Below are positions 37,292-47,135 of a stretch of 56,504 nt of DNA, piece by piece. The position numbers and the translations under genes are program-made. Source of the stretch: Desulfomonile tiedjei (GTDB lineage: Bacteria > Desulfobacterota > Desulfomonilia > Desulfomonilales > Desulfomonilaceae); assembly GCA_016218715.1 (NCBI GenBank), contig JACRDG010000108.1:1-56504 (forward strand), given 5' to 3'. Below the pieces are notes generated by a model. The model searched no databases. It saw nothing but the letters and a program-made list of their open reading frames with translations, and had not been told where the DNA came from. Each line of letters opens with the position of its first letter. The first letter of the stretch is position 1.

Positions 37292-37963
37292 ATGGAAATC
37301 AACCGGAAGTTCAGAATATTTTCGGCCTTAGTGGCAGTTGCGTTTCTTGTGACCGCAGTCTCTGTCTCGTCGGCTTGGGCCGCTCCTGCCAAGGAGAAGC
37401 AGATCAGCGAAAAGGCCGTCCAAAAAACCGGCCCTCGTAGACTGACAGCCACGGGTCAGCCCGCGAAACCCAAGGTTGCACAGCCTCAAGCGGCAACGAG
37501 TACCGCGAATCCAGTGAACGTGTGCTACAGCGGCGCTCCATACTGGAATGGTACGGGATACACGTGGTCCTGGTCTGTGCCAGCCACTGCCTATAGTGCG
37601 CCGGCGGGGGAGACGTGCACGGCGTGCCCCGTTCCATCCGCGGCTCCGCCGCCTCGTCCCACCTACACCCCTCCTGGAGCGGTGCAGGCCAAACCGGCAA
37701 CAACTGCGGGGAATACCGCGACGGTGTGCTACAACCCCTACTACCCCGGATGGAACGCACCAGCTTGTACGTGGAACCAACCCGCGACCGCCGGAAGCTC
37801 AGGACAAGGAATCGTCCAACGCCTCGAACAATTCCTGAAACCGCCTGCTCAGCTTCCGCCGCCACCGGTGCCCCCTGGCGTGCCGCAGGCTGCAGCCACG
37901 AATTCCGGCTCGGGCTCGATCTGTTACAACTACCCGAGTTGGTCGGAATGCTATAGCTGGTAG
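37292..37963 (+). CDS. Secreted protein with three CY...W repeats (hypothetical)
   Basis: GGAGG before ATG 37292 sets the start of this 223-residue protein. A signal peptide (hydrophobic about 12-30, ending SAWAAPA) is followed by a Pro/Ala/Thr-rich chain with three copies of an aromatic-cysteine motif: VCYSGAPYWNGTGYTWSW, VCYNPYYPGWNAPACTW and ICYNYPSWSECYSW, the last at the C-terminus. Linkers are Pro-rich. No family recognised; a cell-surface or matrix role is plausible. It is convergent with hgcB. Confidence 0.6.
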   Translation: MEINRKFRIFSALVAVAFLVTAVSVSSAWAAPAKEKQISEKAVQKTGPRRLTATGQPAKPKVAQPQAATSTANPVNVCYSGAPYWNGTGYTWSWSVPATAYSAPAGETCTACPVPSAAPPPRPTYTPPGAVQAKPATTAGNTATVCYNPYYPGWNAPACTWNQPATAGSSGQGIVQRLEQFLKPPAQLPPPPVPPGVPQAAATNSGSGSICYNYPSWSECYSW

Positions 37964-37998
37964 GAGAGCAAGAACGGCGTTCCGAGCTTCGTTCGCGC

Positions 37999-38349
37999 TC
38001 AACAACAGCTCGAACCGCGGCGGTCCGCGGGGGCCTGTGAGTCCCGGTTCGCAGACTCGGGCTGTTCTATGATGCAGCAGCAGGAAGAGCTGTTGCGCCC
38101 GAGCGCTGCGTTTATAACCGCGGCAGCGCAGCCGACTCCTGCGCTCACCTCAATGGCCTCGGTCGGGCAATTGCGGGCGCAAGCGCCGCATTCCATGCAC
38201 GAATCCCGGCTGTCGATGCGCACTTTACCGTTTTCCCTGGCGAGCACGGCCTGCGGGCAGACCTGAAGACACATGCCGCAGCCGGTGCATTTTTCCGCGT
38301 CCAGCCTCAGCGTCACCACGTCTTTCAGATACGTCAATTGGCCTATCAT
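37999..38349 (-). CDS. hgcB: HgcB, 2[4Fe-4S] ferredoxin of mercury methylation
   Basis: The 116-residue ferredoxin has two full cluster motifs (C21, C24, C27, C31 and C51, C54, C57, C61, the latter in CMECGACARNCP). The HgcB-specific cysteine C74 lies in GVGCAAAVIN, and a terminal Cys pair is C115-C116. HgcB keeps the HgcA corrinoid in its Co(I) state and may hand over Hg(II) with its tail cysteines. Usual HgcB proteins are about 95 residues; this one has an extra 20 or so residues and a second Cys run (C90-C92). It starts 9 nt after hgcA with GGAGG in the hgcA end, so translation is coupled. Confidence 0.95.
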   Translation of the reverse strand: MIGQLTYLKDVVTLRLDAEKCTGCGMCLQVCPQAVLARENGKVRIDSRDSCMECGACARNCPTEAIEVSAGVGCAAAVINAALGRNSSSCCCIIEQPESANRDSQAPADRRGSSCC

Positions 38350-38358
38350 GGTTGCCTC

Positions 38359-39405
38359 CTACGCTGCCAGCCGCGACCCGAGCCAGAGCAGAATTCCCGC
38401 GGACGCGGCAATGACCTGGAGCGGAACCGCCACCCTCATCTCTTTCTTCACACCGGAGAGCGACGTGTAGGTCGAGGCGCCGGTGAAATTCATGGAAAGG
38501 TACGTTGTCAGAGCGGGAACGAGCAAGAGCCATGCTACGGTCTCGAGCTTGCCCGACAGATCGACCCACGCGCCGTTTCGCGCGACAGCGATCAGGGCCG
38601 CGGCAATCACACCGGGGAGCAGACCCTTCAGCGCGAAAGCCCTCCCCGGCAGCCATGGGAGAAGAATCGGGGTTACCACGGCTCCCGCCACGATCGAAAG
38701 GAGGAGCGCAGACACGCCGAGGAGCCCGTGATCCAGCGCTTTGTCCCAGAACGATCCCGGTCCTCCGAGCCCGCCCACCACAAAGAGCACCGGTATGATG
38801 ATGAGAGCCGTCTTCAGGGCTTCGACGAGTTCCACGGGTATGAGCACTACCCGCTCCCCGATGGGGAAGGTCTTCTGCCGCATCTCCGGTGTGGCTTTCA
38901 GTCCTGCATCGAGAAAGTATCCCAGGTCCTTGGATCGGATCGGGCCGTACACGACCCGGAAGCCTGAAAGCCGTTTCACTTCGTGCGCTGCAACCCCTGG
39001 AGCCGCCAGTTGCGGGACGATGAGTTTGCGGTGCGTCACCACATCCGCGAGCCTGGCGATCTCGATGCGCCGGACGATTTCGTCCGTGGAGAATGTTCCC
39101 TTCCCTGCCGCGCACCAGACATTGATTCCCTGCGTGTCCACCACGAGAATCCAGCCATTTCTCCCGGCAAGGGACTCCCTGAGGCAGTCGAAGCTCATCT
39201 TGTAATTGGCGGTGACAAAGACCGGCGATTCAGGCCCGACCTCGCCCAGAGCGTACAGACCGAGGTCCACCGTGTAATGCATACGGCCGACCCCCCAGCG
39301 GGCCTTGAAGCTCCCCCAGCGGTCCCCTGCAAGGAGCAGCGGCGAAATTCTGGGAACAACTCCGGCCGGTGTCCGAACGCGGCCGACTACAAAAGGTTGG
39401 TCCAT
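38359..39405 (-). CDS. hgcA: HgcA, corrinoid methyltransferase that methylates Hg(II)
   Basis: From ATG 39405 the protein has 348 residues. The N-terminal corrinoid domain carries the diagnostic cap-helix motif NVWCAAGK (N95-K102; C98 is the cobalt-ligating cysteine), preceded by VTANYKMSFD and followed by APGVAAHEV. The C-terminal part has about five membrane segments (from residue 195 on), including NFTGASTYTSLSGV. HgcA transfers a methyl group from the corrinoid to Hg(II), giving methylmercury, at the inner membrane. The frame extends to TTG 39420 without a clear ribosome-binding site for either start. It lies 216 nt downstream of an arsR-like gene and just upstream of hgcB. Confidence 0.96.
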   Translation of the reverse strand: MDQPFVVGRVRTPAGVVPRISPLLLAGDRWGSFKARWGVGRMHYTVDLGLYALGEVGPESPVFVTANYKMSFDCLRESLAGRNGWILVVDTQGINVWCAAGKGTFSTDEIVRRIEIARLADVVTHRKLIVPQLAAPGVAAHEVKRLSGFRVVYGPIRSKDLGYFLDAGLKATPEMRQKTFPIGERVVLIPVELVEALKTALIIIPVLFVVGGLGGPGSFWDKALDHGLLGVSALLLSIVAGAVVTPILLPWLPGRAFALKGLLPGVIAAALIAVARNGAWVDLSGKLETVAWLLLVPALTTYLSMNFTGASTYTSLSGVKKEMRVAVPLQVIAASAGILLWLGSRLAA

Positions 39406-39494
39406 TCTCGGCAGACTCAACTGAGTCTGGGTCGTGCCTCAACACGATCCTGGGGCTGGGGTCGGAACCGCGTGATCCCCGGCAACGGCGCCGC

Positions 39495-39515
39495 ATGAAG
39501 CGGGCGTCGCTTCAT
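39495..39515 (-). other. Hairpin between arsR-like gene and hgcA
   Basis: ATGAAGCG (39495-39502) and CGCTTCAT (39508-39515) form an 8-bp perfect stem with a 5-nt loop in the regulator-hgcA spacer. There is no T-tract, so it may modulate or process the transcript rather than end it. Confidence 0.4.
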
Positions 39516-39621
39516 CGGGATTGGGATGACCGGTATTTGGGTACATCAGGGCCTCTCTTTTCTGAGGAGTGAACTCTGCGCGGCGAGTCGCAGGACCGAG
39601 CGGCAGCGCCTGTACTGACTA

Positions 39622-39993
39622 TCATTTCGGCTCGTCAGCCGAGCTGTTAAGAATGCACTGGCCGTAGTCCAGCAGGGCCACAAGACACGGATTCAGGACC
39701 CGGTAGAAGATACGACTGCCACGGCGATGCGAAGCGAGCATCCCCCGGTCCACAAGCCGCTGCAGCTGATTGGAGACCACCTGCGGCGTGGTACCGACCG
39801 CTGCGGCCAGATCGGTGACGCAGATTTCCCCTTGGGCCGCGATGGCGTTGATCATCCTCAGCCGCGTGGCGTTTGCCACGATCTTGAAGAGATGTTCCAT
39901 TGCTACCGCCACATCCTCCGAAAGAGGGGGACGCTGCGGAGCAGCGAGCGGCTGACAGCAACTCAATGGTGATGCGGGCGCTTGTTCGTGCAC
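39622..39993 (-). CDS. ArsR/SmtB-family regulator upstream of hgcAB
   Basis: The 123-residue winged-helix protein has the ArsR core (about 30-105): ANATRLRMINAI, ICVTDLAAAVGTTPQVVSNQLQRL as the recognition helix region, and SRIFYRVLN in the wing. Candidate metal or thiol ligands are C12-C13 in the N-terminal arm, the cysteine in GEICVTDL, and two near the C-terminus (NPCLVALLDYGQCIL). GGAGG eight bases before GTG 39993 supports this start. ArsR-like regulators next to hgcAB are known in several methylators. It probably represses its own operon from the site at 40013-40050. Confidence 0.88.
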   Translation of the reverse strand: MHEQAPASPLSCCQPLAAPQRPPLSEDVAVAMEHLFKIVANATRLRMINAIAAQGEICVTDLAAAVGTTPQVVSNQLQRLVDRGMLASHRRGSRIFYRVLNPCLVALLDYGQCILNSSADEPK

Positions 39994-40012
39994 GGGGCGA
40001 TCCTCCAGGGTC

Positions 40013-40050
40013 TCACTATTACATGTATCCGTTTAATGGTGAAATGTCAA
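40013..40050 (-). promoter_or_regulatory. hgc operon promoter with overlapping inverted-repeat operator
   Basis: On the minus strand TTGACA (complement of 40045-40050) is 17 nt from TACATG (complement of 40022-40027). TCACTATTA (40013-40021) and TAATGGTGA (40034-40042) form an inverted repeat matching at 8 of 9 positions with a 12-nt gap. The repeat covers the -10 element and spacer, where an ArsR repressor typically binds. The GTG of the regulator lies about 25 nt downstream. Confidence 0.5.
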
Positions 40051-40538
40051 GACCCATTGACGGGACCCGGGCAGAATCGAATGAACTCTGTAGGTGTATG
40101 TAGGTGCCGACGTATTTCTGGACAAATGACCGCGCAGAATCGGACAGACTCTAAAGTTATATCTCAGGTTCTGGCTGGCCCAGAAGCCTTTAAGCCGTGG
40201 CGGATCGATCCCGGGGGCTACCCTTTCAGTTTCCTCTATGTCACTGGCGGGTCTGCCCAACTCGGTGCAAGAAGCTTGGTCCGTAGACGGGCTGACCACT
40301 TCACTTCTCTGTGCTTCGATTTGCCCCATCCTCGGTCCACGAGATCGGAGACAACAGGAGATTCCAATCGGGCAGCTTCACCCGGGATGAGCAGACGAGC
40401 CCCCGCTTCTCGTCCTGGATCGCATCGGAGCATGCCCGCTCCACCTCTCCGTGGATGGTGTCGTATTTGGTGAACATTTGCACCATCAGGGCCTGAGAGA
40501 AGGAGGCAACTCCGGAGCGATGCGGCCTAAGAAACTTC

Positions 40539-40567
40539 TTGACAATTTTACGCAATGGTGAAATATG
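40539..40567 (+). promoter_or_regulatory. Rightward promoter-like site sharing the hgc half-operator
   Basis: TTGACA (40539-40544) is 17 nt from a poor -10 (AATATG, 40562-40567). The spacer contains AATGGTGAAAT (40554-40564), identical to 40035-40045 in the hgc operator. It points to the Ser/Tyr-repeat protein gene at 40717. Confidence 0.35.
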
Positions 40568-40716
40568 GACTAGAGGGGTTCGGGATCTCTGTCTTGGGGT
40601 CTGTTGAGCTTAGAAGGGCTGGGGCGGGACGGACTGATTACCACTCTCCGCAGAGAGGATTCCAGCTTCTTCTGAGGACTTGAAAAACCATTAAGAAACA
40701 GGGGGTACCGGTTGCG

Positions 40717-41058
40717 ATGAAAAGGCTCGTGATGACTCTTGCAGTGATAGGCGTCGTGATCTTGTTGGCATCCGCGTCGATGGGGTTCTTCTCTTGGGCT
40801 CCGTTCGCTTCATGGGGAGGGGCGTCCTCCAGCAGTGGTTGCTACCCGGCGAGCTCCTCAAGTAGCGGATACTATTGGCCTTCTAGCTCCAGCAGCAGCG
40901 GCTATTACTATCCGTCGGCTTCGTCGAGCGGCAGCAGCGGTTACTATGGACGCAGCGCGTCGAGTAGCAGCAGTGGGTACTACGGTTCATCCAGCTCTTC
41001 GAGCAGCGGTTACTACTGGCCGGCCAGCAGCTCTTCGAGCGGTTGGTTCTATTACTGA
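40717..41058 (+). CDS. Secreted Ser/Gly/Tyr-rich tandem-repeat protein
   Basis: The 113-residue product has a signal peptide or N-terminal anchor (hydrophobic about 4-24). It then consists of roughly seven repeats of a (S)4-6-GYY(W/Y/G) unit, such as SSSSSGYYWP, ending GWFYY. One cysteine precedes the repeats. Such silk-like, aromatic low-complexity chains can self-associate; function is unknown. AGGGGG upstream of the ATG is a usable though distant ribosome-binding site. It lies beside the divergent hgc regulator, sharing a half-operator sequence. Confidence 0.6.
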   Translation: MKRLVMTLAVIGVVILLASASMGFFSWAPFASWGGASSSSGCYPASSSSSGYYWPSSSSSSGYYYPSASSSGSSGYYGRSASSSSSGYYGSSSSSSSGYYWPASSSSSGWFYY

Positions 41059-41215
41059 TTCCGCACCTCACTTCTCACCTAGATTTGGTGGCTATTCGCC
41101 GGGCGATTGTGCGAGCCCCTCGCATGATCGCCTAATTTTTCTCGGCTGGGTACATCGGTGATGACAGACCCCGTGATGAGGCCGTCGCTCGCTCATGCGG
41201 TGTAATTGAGTCATC

Positions 41216-41243
41216 TTGACGAGGGAGCGGCTAGTGGCATGAT
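41216..41243 (+). promoter_or_regulatory. Possible promoter of the N-ATPase operon
   Basis: TTGACG (41216-41221), 16-nt spacer, CATGAT (41238-41243, 4 of 6 to consensus), 68 nt before the atpD ATG. Weak match; listed because nothing better is seen in the 250-nt gap. Confidence 0.25.
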
Positions 41244-41271
41244 CTTGAGAGCGAACGCTCTCCATTCCTGA

Positions 41272-43091
<1,820 letters not shown>

Positions 43092-43101
43092 AGGACAGCC
43101 T

Positions 43102-43404
43102 TTGTCAGGTGATGGACACCAGAAAAAGCGACAGGATTTTGCCGAAGAGGTGGGCGCCAAAGAGGCCCGCAAGATGGAAGCACGCAAGCGCAAGGAGGAA
43201 AATCTGTGGTTCGGGCTCGGAATGTTCGGGCTGGTCGGCTGGTCCGTGGCGATTCCGACTTTGATTGGAGTCGCGATAGGGGCTTGGGTTGACATGAACC
43301 ATCCCAGCCGCTTTTCTTGGACGCTCATGTTCATGGTCTTCGGCGTACTGCTCGGATGCCTCAACGCTTGGTACTGGGTCAGCCGTTTCGATCGACACGG
43401 TTGA
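43102..43404 (+). CDS. atpQ: N-ATPase AtpQ (AtpI-like) subunit
   Basis: The 100-residue product has a charged N-terminal arm (about 1-35, rich in Lys/Glu) and two membrane segments (about 36-60 and 68-92) joined by GAWVDMNHPSRFSW. This is the AtpI/AtpZ-like protein placed between atpC and atpR in N-ATPase operons, with a probable role in c-ring assembly or Mg2+ handling. GAGGA six bases before TTG 43102 supports that unusual start. Confidence 0.8.
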   Translation: MSGDGHQKKRQDFAEEVGAKEARKMEARKRKEENLWFGLGMFGLVGWSVAIPTLIGVAIGAWVDMNHPSRFSWTLMFMVFGVLLGCLNAWYWVSRFDRHG

Positions 43405-43438
43405 CCCGCCATTGGATCAACTCCTTGGAGGACACACG

Positions 43439-43732
43439 ATGGCCTTGGAGTGGGACGTTATTGCCCTGTCCCTGATTGGAGGGATATGCCTCGGTGCTTT
43501 CTATTTCGGAGGCTTGTGGTTGACAGTGAGCCGATTGATTGCATCCAAGCAGCCTGTCCTTAAGGTTCTCTTGAGCTTCTATGTAAGGTTGGTGGTCTTG
43601 ATTGCCGGGTTCTACCTGGTGATGGACGACCGTTGGGAACGGTTCTTGATAGCCATGGCAGGGTTTCTGATGGTTCGGATAGCCGCATTTCGGCTCGCTC
43701 GTCCGAATCAGACACGAGTTCGAGCCATGTGA
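43439..43732 (+). CDS. atpR: N-ATPase AtpR subunit
   Basis: The 97-residue protein has three membrane segments (about 5-28, 38-60 and 65-82) with FYFGGLWLTV and FYVRLVVLIAGFYLVM. AtpR is unique to N-ATPase operons; conserved arginines in its membrane helices are thought to interact with the c-ring carboxylates. TTGGAGG seven bases before ATG 43439 supports this start over a TTG at 43412. Confidence 0.85.
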   Translation: MALEWDVIALSLIGGICLGAFYFGGLWLTVSRLIASKQPVLKVLLSFYVRLVVLIAGFYLVMDDRWERFLIAMAGFLMVRIAAFRLARPNQTRVRAM

Positions 43733-43754
43733 ACTCGAGAGTGAGGTAGTGGTT

Positions 43755-44483
43755 GTGGATAGTATTACACCAGATCAAGTGATAATCTGGAAATGGGGCG
43801 TCGTCTCTATCAACTCCACGATCTGTTACACATGGGCCGTCATGACATTGCTGGGCCTGAGCTCTTGGTTGGTCACGCGGCGTCTTTCTTCATCGGTCGA
43901 GCTCTCCCGCTGGCAGAATGTACTCGAAATGGTGATATGTTTCATTCAGAGCCAGATCCGCGAAATCACTCACAGGGAACCGAAGAAGTATTTACCCTTC
44001 ATTGGCTCCCTTTTCCTTTTCATTGCCCTTTCGAACTTGCTGGACGTGGTTCCCGGATTCCATGCTCCCACCGCATCGTTGTCCACTACGGCTGCTCTCG
44101 CGATCTGTGTGCTGCTGGCCGTGCCCGTCTTTGGCATAGCCGACAGAGGTTTCTTGGCCTACGTGAGGCACTACGTAAGCCCTTCTGTGTTCATGTTGCC
44201 CTTCAACATCCTGGGAGAGATATCCCGCACGCTCGCTCTCGCGGTGAGACTCTTTGGCAACGTCATGAGTGGGGGAAAGCTTGCGGCAATTTTGCTTGCT
44301 GTCGCTCCGCTCTTCTTTCCCGTGATCATGAACTTGCTCGGCCTTCTGACCGGCCTGATCCAGGCATATATCTTTGCTGTCCTGGCGATGGTCTATATTG
44401 CCTCTGCAGGACATGGTGGTGGGGACGCCACCTCAGACAAAGCGCAGCAGTCGACTGCAAAAGGAGAACAAGATCATGGATAG
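43755..44483 (+). CDS. atpB: N-ATPase Fo a subunit
   Basis: The 242-residue membrane protein has five or six helices and the essential arginine in LALAVRLFGNVMSGG. It forms the ion half-channels against the c-ring. GAGG eight bases upstream favours GTG 43755; GTG 43749 is the alternative. The end overlaps the atpE start by 8 nt. Confidence 0.9.
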   Translation: MDSITPDQVIIWKWGVVSINSTICYTWAVMTLLGLSSWLVTRRLSSSVELSRWQNVLEMVICFIQSQIREITHREPKKYLPFIGSLFLFIALSNLLDVVPGFHAPTASLSTTAALAICVLLAVPVFGIADRGFLAYVRHYVSPSVFMLPFNILGEISRTLALAVRLFGNVMSGGKLAAILLAVAPLFFPVIMNLLGLLTGLIQAYIFAVLAMVYIASAGHGGGDATSDKAQQSTAKGEQDHG

Positions 44484-44754
44484 CCTTACGCTGATCGGGT
44501 TGGCGTCCATAATAACCGCGGGAGCCTGCATGGCGATCGGCTCTCTCGGACCTGCTCTAGGGCAAGCGAAGGCGGTTTCCAGCGCCCTGAGCTCCATCGC
44601 TCAGCAACCTGATGAGGCCGGAACCATAGCACGAACGTTGTTTGTGGGTCTGGCGATGATCGAGTCCATGGCCATTTACTGTTTCGTTGTGTCTATGATT
44701 CTCCTTTTCGCTAACCCGTTCTGGCGGTACATCATCTCGAAAGCCGGGGGCTGA
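44476..44754 (+). CDS. atpE: N-ATPase Fo c subunit (sodium-type ligands)
   Basis: The 92-residue hairpin has helix 1 with GPALGQ (Q30) and helix 2 with MIESMAIY (E63, S64, Y68). Glutamine in helix 1 with the E-S...Y set in helix 2 is the Na+ coordination pattern described for Ilyobacter-type rings, although the position after the serine is Met where the model has Thr. This suggests Na+ rather than H+ coupling. AAGGAG lies nine bases before ATG 44476. Upstream in-frame extension is an artefact of overlap with atpB. Confidence 0.93.
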   Translation: MDSLTLIGLASIITAGACMAIGSLGPALGQAKAVSSALSSIAQQPDEAGTIARTLFVGLAMIESMAIYCFVVSMILLFANPFWRYIISKAGG

Positions 44755-44757
44755 TCC

Positions 44758-45576
44758 GTGCTCATAGACTGGTTCACCGTCATCGCTCAGGTCGTCAACT
44801 TTCTCGTCCTCGTGGCTCTCTTGAGATACCTGTTGTTTGACAGGATCACCCGAGCCATGGATGAGCGTGAGCAGAAGATTGCCTCAGCCTTTCAGGAAGC
44901 TGAGCAAGCAAAGAAGCGCGCTCAAGAGGCGACAGAACGTTATCAACTGATGATCGAGGAGATGCACGCAAGCCAAAGAACGATTCTCGCCGAAGCGAAG
45001 GACGAGGCTGACGCTCTTCGACAGGAACTACTGAAAAATGCACGGGTAGAAGTCGACGAGCGCAAGTCGCGGTGGTGCGAATCCCTTGAAAGAGAAATGG
45101 TCGGTTTCCTTACTGAGTTACGGAAGCAGATAGCGGGTGCTGCCATATCGGTGGCCCGTTCCGTTATCCGAAATCTGGCAAACGCGGAGCTAGAGCATCA
45201 GGTCGTTGAGAGATTCCTCCAGGAAATCGAAAACCTGCCTGAGCCACAGCGCACAGATCTGGCAAGAGCCCTCCAGGAGGGGTCAGCGAAAATATCCGTT
45301 CTCACGACGTTCGAGCTGCCTCAAGTTGACAAAGAGGCTATTGAGAACCGACTCAGGCAGTTTACGAAAGGAGACGCGGTTATTCGCTTCGACAAGTCCA
45401 GTGATAACGGGTGCGGAGTCGAACTGAGGTTTGCCGGCCATAAGATTGGATGGAACCTGGACACCTACCTCGAAGATTTCGAGAAGACTGTCTCACAGAC
45501 GATTGAAGAGTTTTTGAAAACCTCTCCGTCTCCTCGGCCGAGGGACGAGAATGATGCGTCCCAGTCCGGAAAATGA
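44758..45576 (+). CDS. atpF: N-ATPase Fo b subunit with delta-like C-terminal domain
   Basis: The 272-residue product is much longer than the usual b subunit of about 160. It has one N-terminal helix (about 5-25), a long charged coiled coil (about 30-150) and a C-terminal domain (about 160-270, with [11 protein letters not shown] and [19 protein letters not shown]) resembling the delta subunit. The operon has no separate atpH, which fits a b-delta fusion as in other N-ATPases. Starts at GTG 44758, 3 nt after the atpE stop, and overlaps atpA by 4 nt. Confidence 0.88.
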   Translation: MLIDWFTVIAQVVNFLVLVALLRYLLFDRITRAMDEREQKIASAFQEAEQAKKRAQEATERYQLMIEEMHASQRTILAEAKDEADALRQELLKNARVEVDERKSRWCESLEREMVGFLTELRKQIAGAAISVARSVIRNLANAELEHQVVERFLQEIENLPEPQRTDLARALQEGSAKISVLTTFELPQVDKEAIENRLRQFTKGDAVIRFDKSSDNGCGVELRFAGHKIGWNLDTYLEDFEKTVSQTIEEFLKTSPSPRPRDENDASQSGK

Positions 45577-47129
45577 GGCAATCATTGTTGGGGAATAGGA
45601 TGGCGAAACAACCGGGCGAGTTGATGACGCTCCTTGACGGAACCATTTCCGGCATTGCTCATGCCATCAGGGCTCATAAGCCGCACCTCGCCATGGAGGA
45701 AGTGGGGACCGTGATTTCCATTGGGCAGGGAGTGGCCAGAGTGACAGGGTTGGCAGGAGCCAAGTCCGAGGAACTCGTGGTCTTTCCTCAAAACAGGCTC
45801 GGAATGATTTTCAATGTGGACCCCCAGGAGGTCGGGGTGATTCTCCTCGACCCTCACGGCGATGTGTCTGCCGGCTCTCAGGTGAATCGCACTGAGCGCG
45901 TTCTGCAAGTCCCCGTCGGCGAAGCTCTGATAGGCCGTGTGGTCGACGGAATGGGACGCCCCCTTGACGACTTGGGAGAAATCGGGACCTCCCTCCGTTG
46001 GCCGGTGGAACGGGAGGCACCAGGTATCATGGAACGGGACCCAGTGCAGGTGCCGCTCCAAACGGGGATCAAGGTCGTGGACGCCTTGATTCCGGTTGGT
46101 CGAGGTCAGAGAGAACTGATCCTCGGAGATCGTCAGACCGGGAAAACCGCCATTGCCGTAAACGCGATCATCAACCAGGCCGCCAAGGATGCCGTTTGCA
46201 TCTATTGCGCCACTGGGAAGCAGGGCGCCTCCATAGCTAAGGTCATTGAGGATCTGCGCAATCACGGTGCTATGGACTACACGATCGTGGTTGCGGCCAC
46301 TGCCGAGGTCTCTCCCGGCCTCCAGTTCGTCGCTCCGTACGCTGCTACCACGATTGGCGAGTATTTCATGGAACAGGGCAAGGACGTGCTCGTCGTCTAT
46401 GATGACCTCACCTGTCACGCTCGGGCCTATCGGGAACTTTCTTTGCTCTTGCGGCGTCCGCCCGGCCGCGAGGCATTTCCGGGGGACATCTTCTACATCC
46501 ATTCCCGCCTGCTGGAAAGGTCCACGCATCTGCGCAGAGAGCGTGGAGGCGGCTCCTTGACTGCGCTGCCCATAGCCGAGACCGAAGCGCAGAATATCGC
46601 CGGTTATATCCCGACCAATCTCATTTCCATCACAGACGGCCAAATCTATCTCTGCCCCCGTCTCTTTCAAAAAGGGGTATTGCCTGCTGTGGATGTGGGG
46701 AAGTCAGTCTCCCGCGTCGGAGGAAAGAGTCAGCTCAATGCGTACCGATCCGTGGCTGCCGATCTGCGGATCTCCTATTCTCAGTTCGAAGAACTCGAAG
46801 CGTTTTCAAGGTTTGGCACGAGACTGGACGAAGAGACGCGAAAGACTCTGGACCGGGGCCGTCGGGTACGGGAAGTGCTTCACCAGCCCCAGTACGAGAC
46901 AATCGCGGTCCCGGAGCAAATTGCCGCCCTCTTGTCAGTCACCTCAGGAATCTTGGATCATGTGCCCGTCACGTCGGTGATCGGAGCGGAAGTGGCAATC
47001 AGGCAAGCCGTCGCCCGAGAGTTACCTGCCCTCTGCGAGAGCATTTGCGGAGATCAGGATCTGAGTTCTGAAGACCAAAAGGCTATCCTGAGAGTGGCGT
47101 CTCAGGCAGTCCAAACCTTCCAGATGTGA
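45573..47129 (+). CDS. atpA: N-ATPase F1 alpha subunit
   Basis: The 518-residue subunit has the beta-barrel domain, P-loop GDRQTGKT (185-192), the [31 protein letters not shown] signature region, and the C-terminal helical domain. The first ATG (45573) overlaps the atpF stop as ATGA; ATG 45600 is possible. Confidence 0.93.
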   Translation: MRQSLLGNRMAKQPGELMTLLDGTISGIAHAIRAHKPHLAMEEVGTVISIGQGVARVTGLAGAKSEELVVFPQNRLGMIFNVDPQEVGVILLDPHGDVSAGSQVNRTERVLQVPVGEALIGRVVDGMGRPLDDLGEIGTSLRWPVEREAPGIMERDPVQVPLQTGIKVVDALIPVGRGQRELILGDRQTGKTAIAVNAIINQAAKDAVCIYCATGKQGASIAKVIEDLRNHGAMDYTIVVAATAEVSPGLQFVAPYAATTIGEYFMEQGKDVLVVYDDLTCHARAYRELSLLLRRPPGREAFPGDIFYIHSRLLERSTHLRRERGGGSLTALPIAETEAQNIAGYIPTNLISITDGQIYLCPRLFQKGVLPAVDVGKSVSRVGGKSQLNAYRSVAADLRISYSQFEELEAFSRFGTRLDEETRKTLDRGRRVREVLHQPQYETIAVPEQIAALLSVTSGILDHVPVTSVIGAEVAIRQAVARELPALCESICGDQDLSSEDQKAILRVASQAVQTFQM

Positions 47130-47135
47130 GGGGTG

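Larger units (their letters stand above)
39994..40716. other. Divergent intergenic region beside hgc locus
   Basis: About 720 nt. The left end is the leftward hgc promoter/operator. Two direct copies of GCAGAATCG-N-A..ACTCT lie at about 40069-40090 and 40134-40155. A minus-strand frame (40301-40555, 84 codons) has no familiar domain and no good start, so it is not called. The right end holds a rightward promoter-like site at 40539. Confidence 0.5.

Noticed and set aside
40301-40555. 84-codon minus-strand frame beside the hgc promoter, considered as a transposase remnant
   Set aside because: No transposase motif, no terminal inverted repeats of an insertion sequence, and weak start context.
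41235-41252. TGGCATG-N-TTGA considered as a sigma-54 promoter before the N-ATPase
   Set aside because: The GC doublet of the -12 element is missing.
45582-46670. 362-codon minus-strand frame opposite atpA
   Set aside because: Antisense shadow of a conserved ATPase alpha gene.
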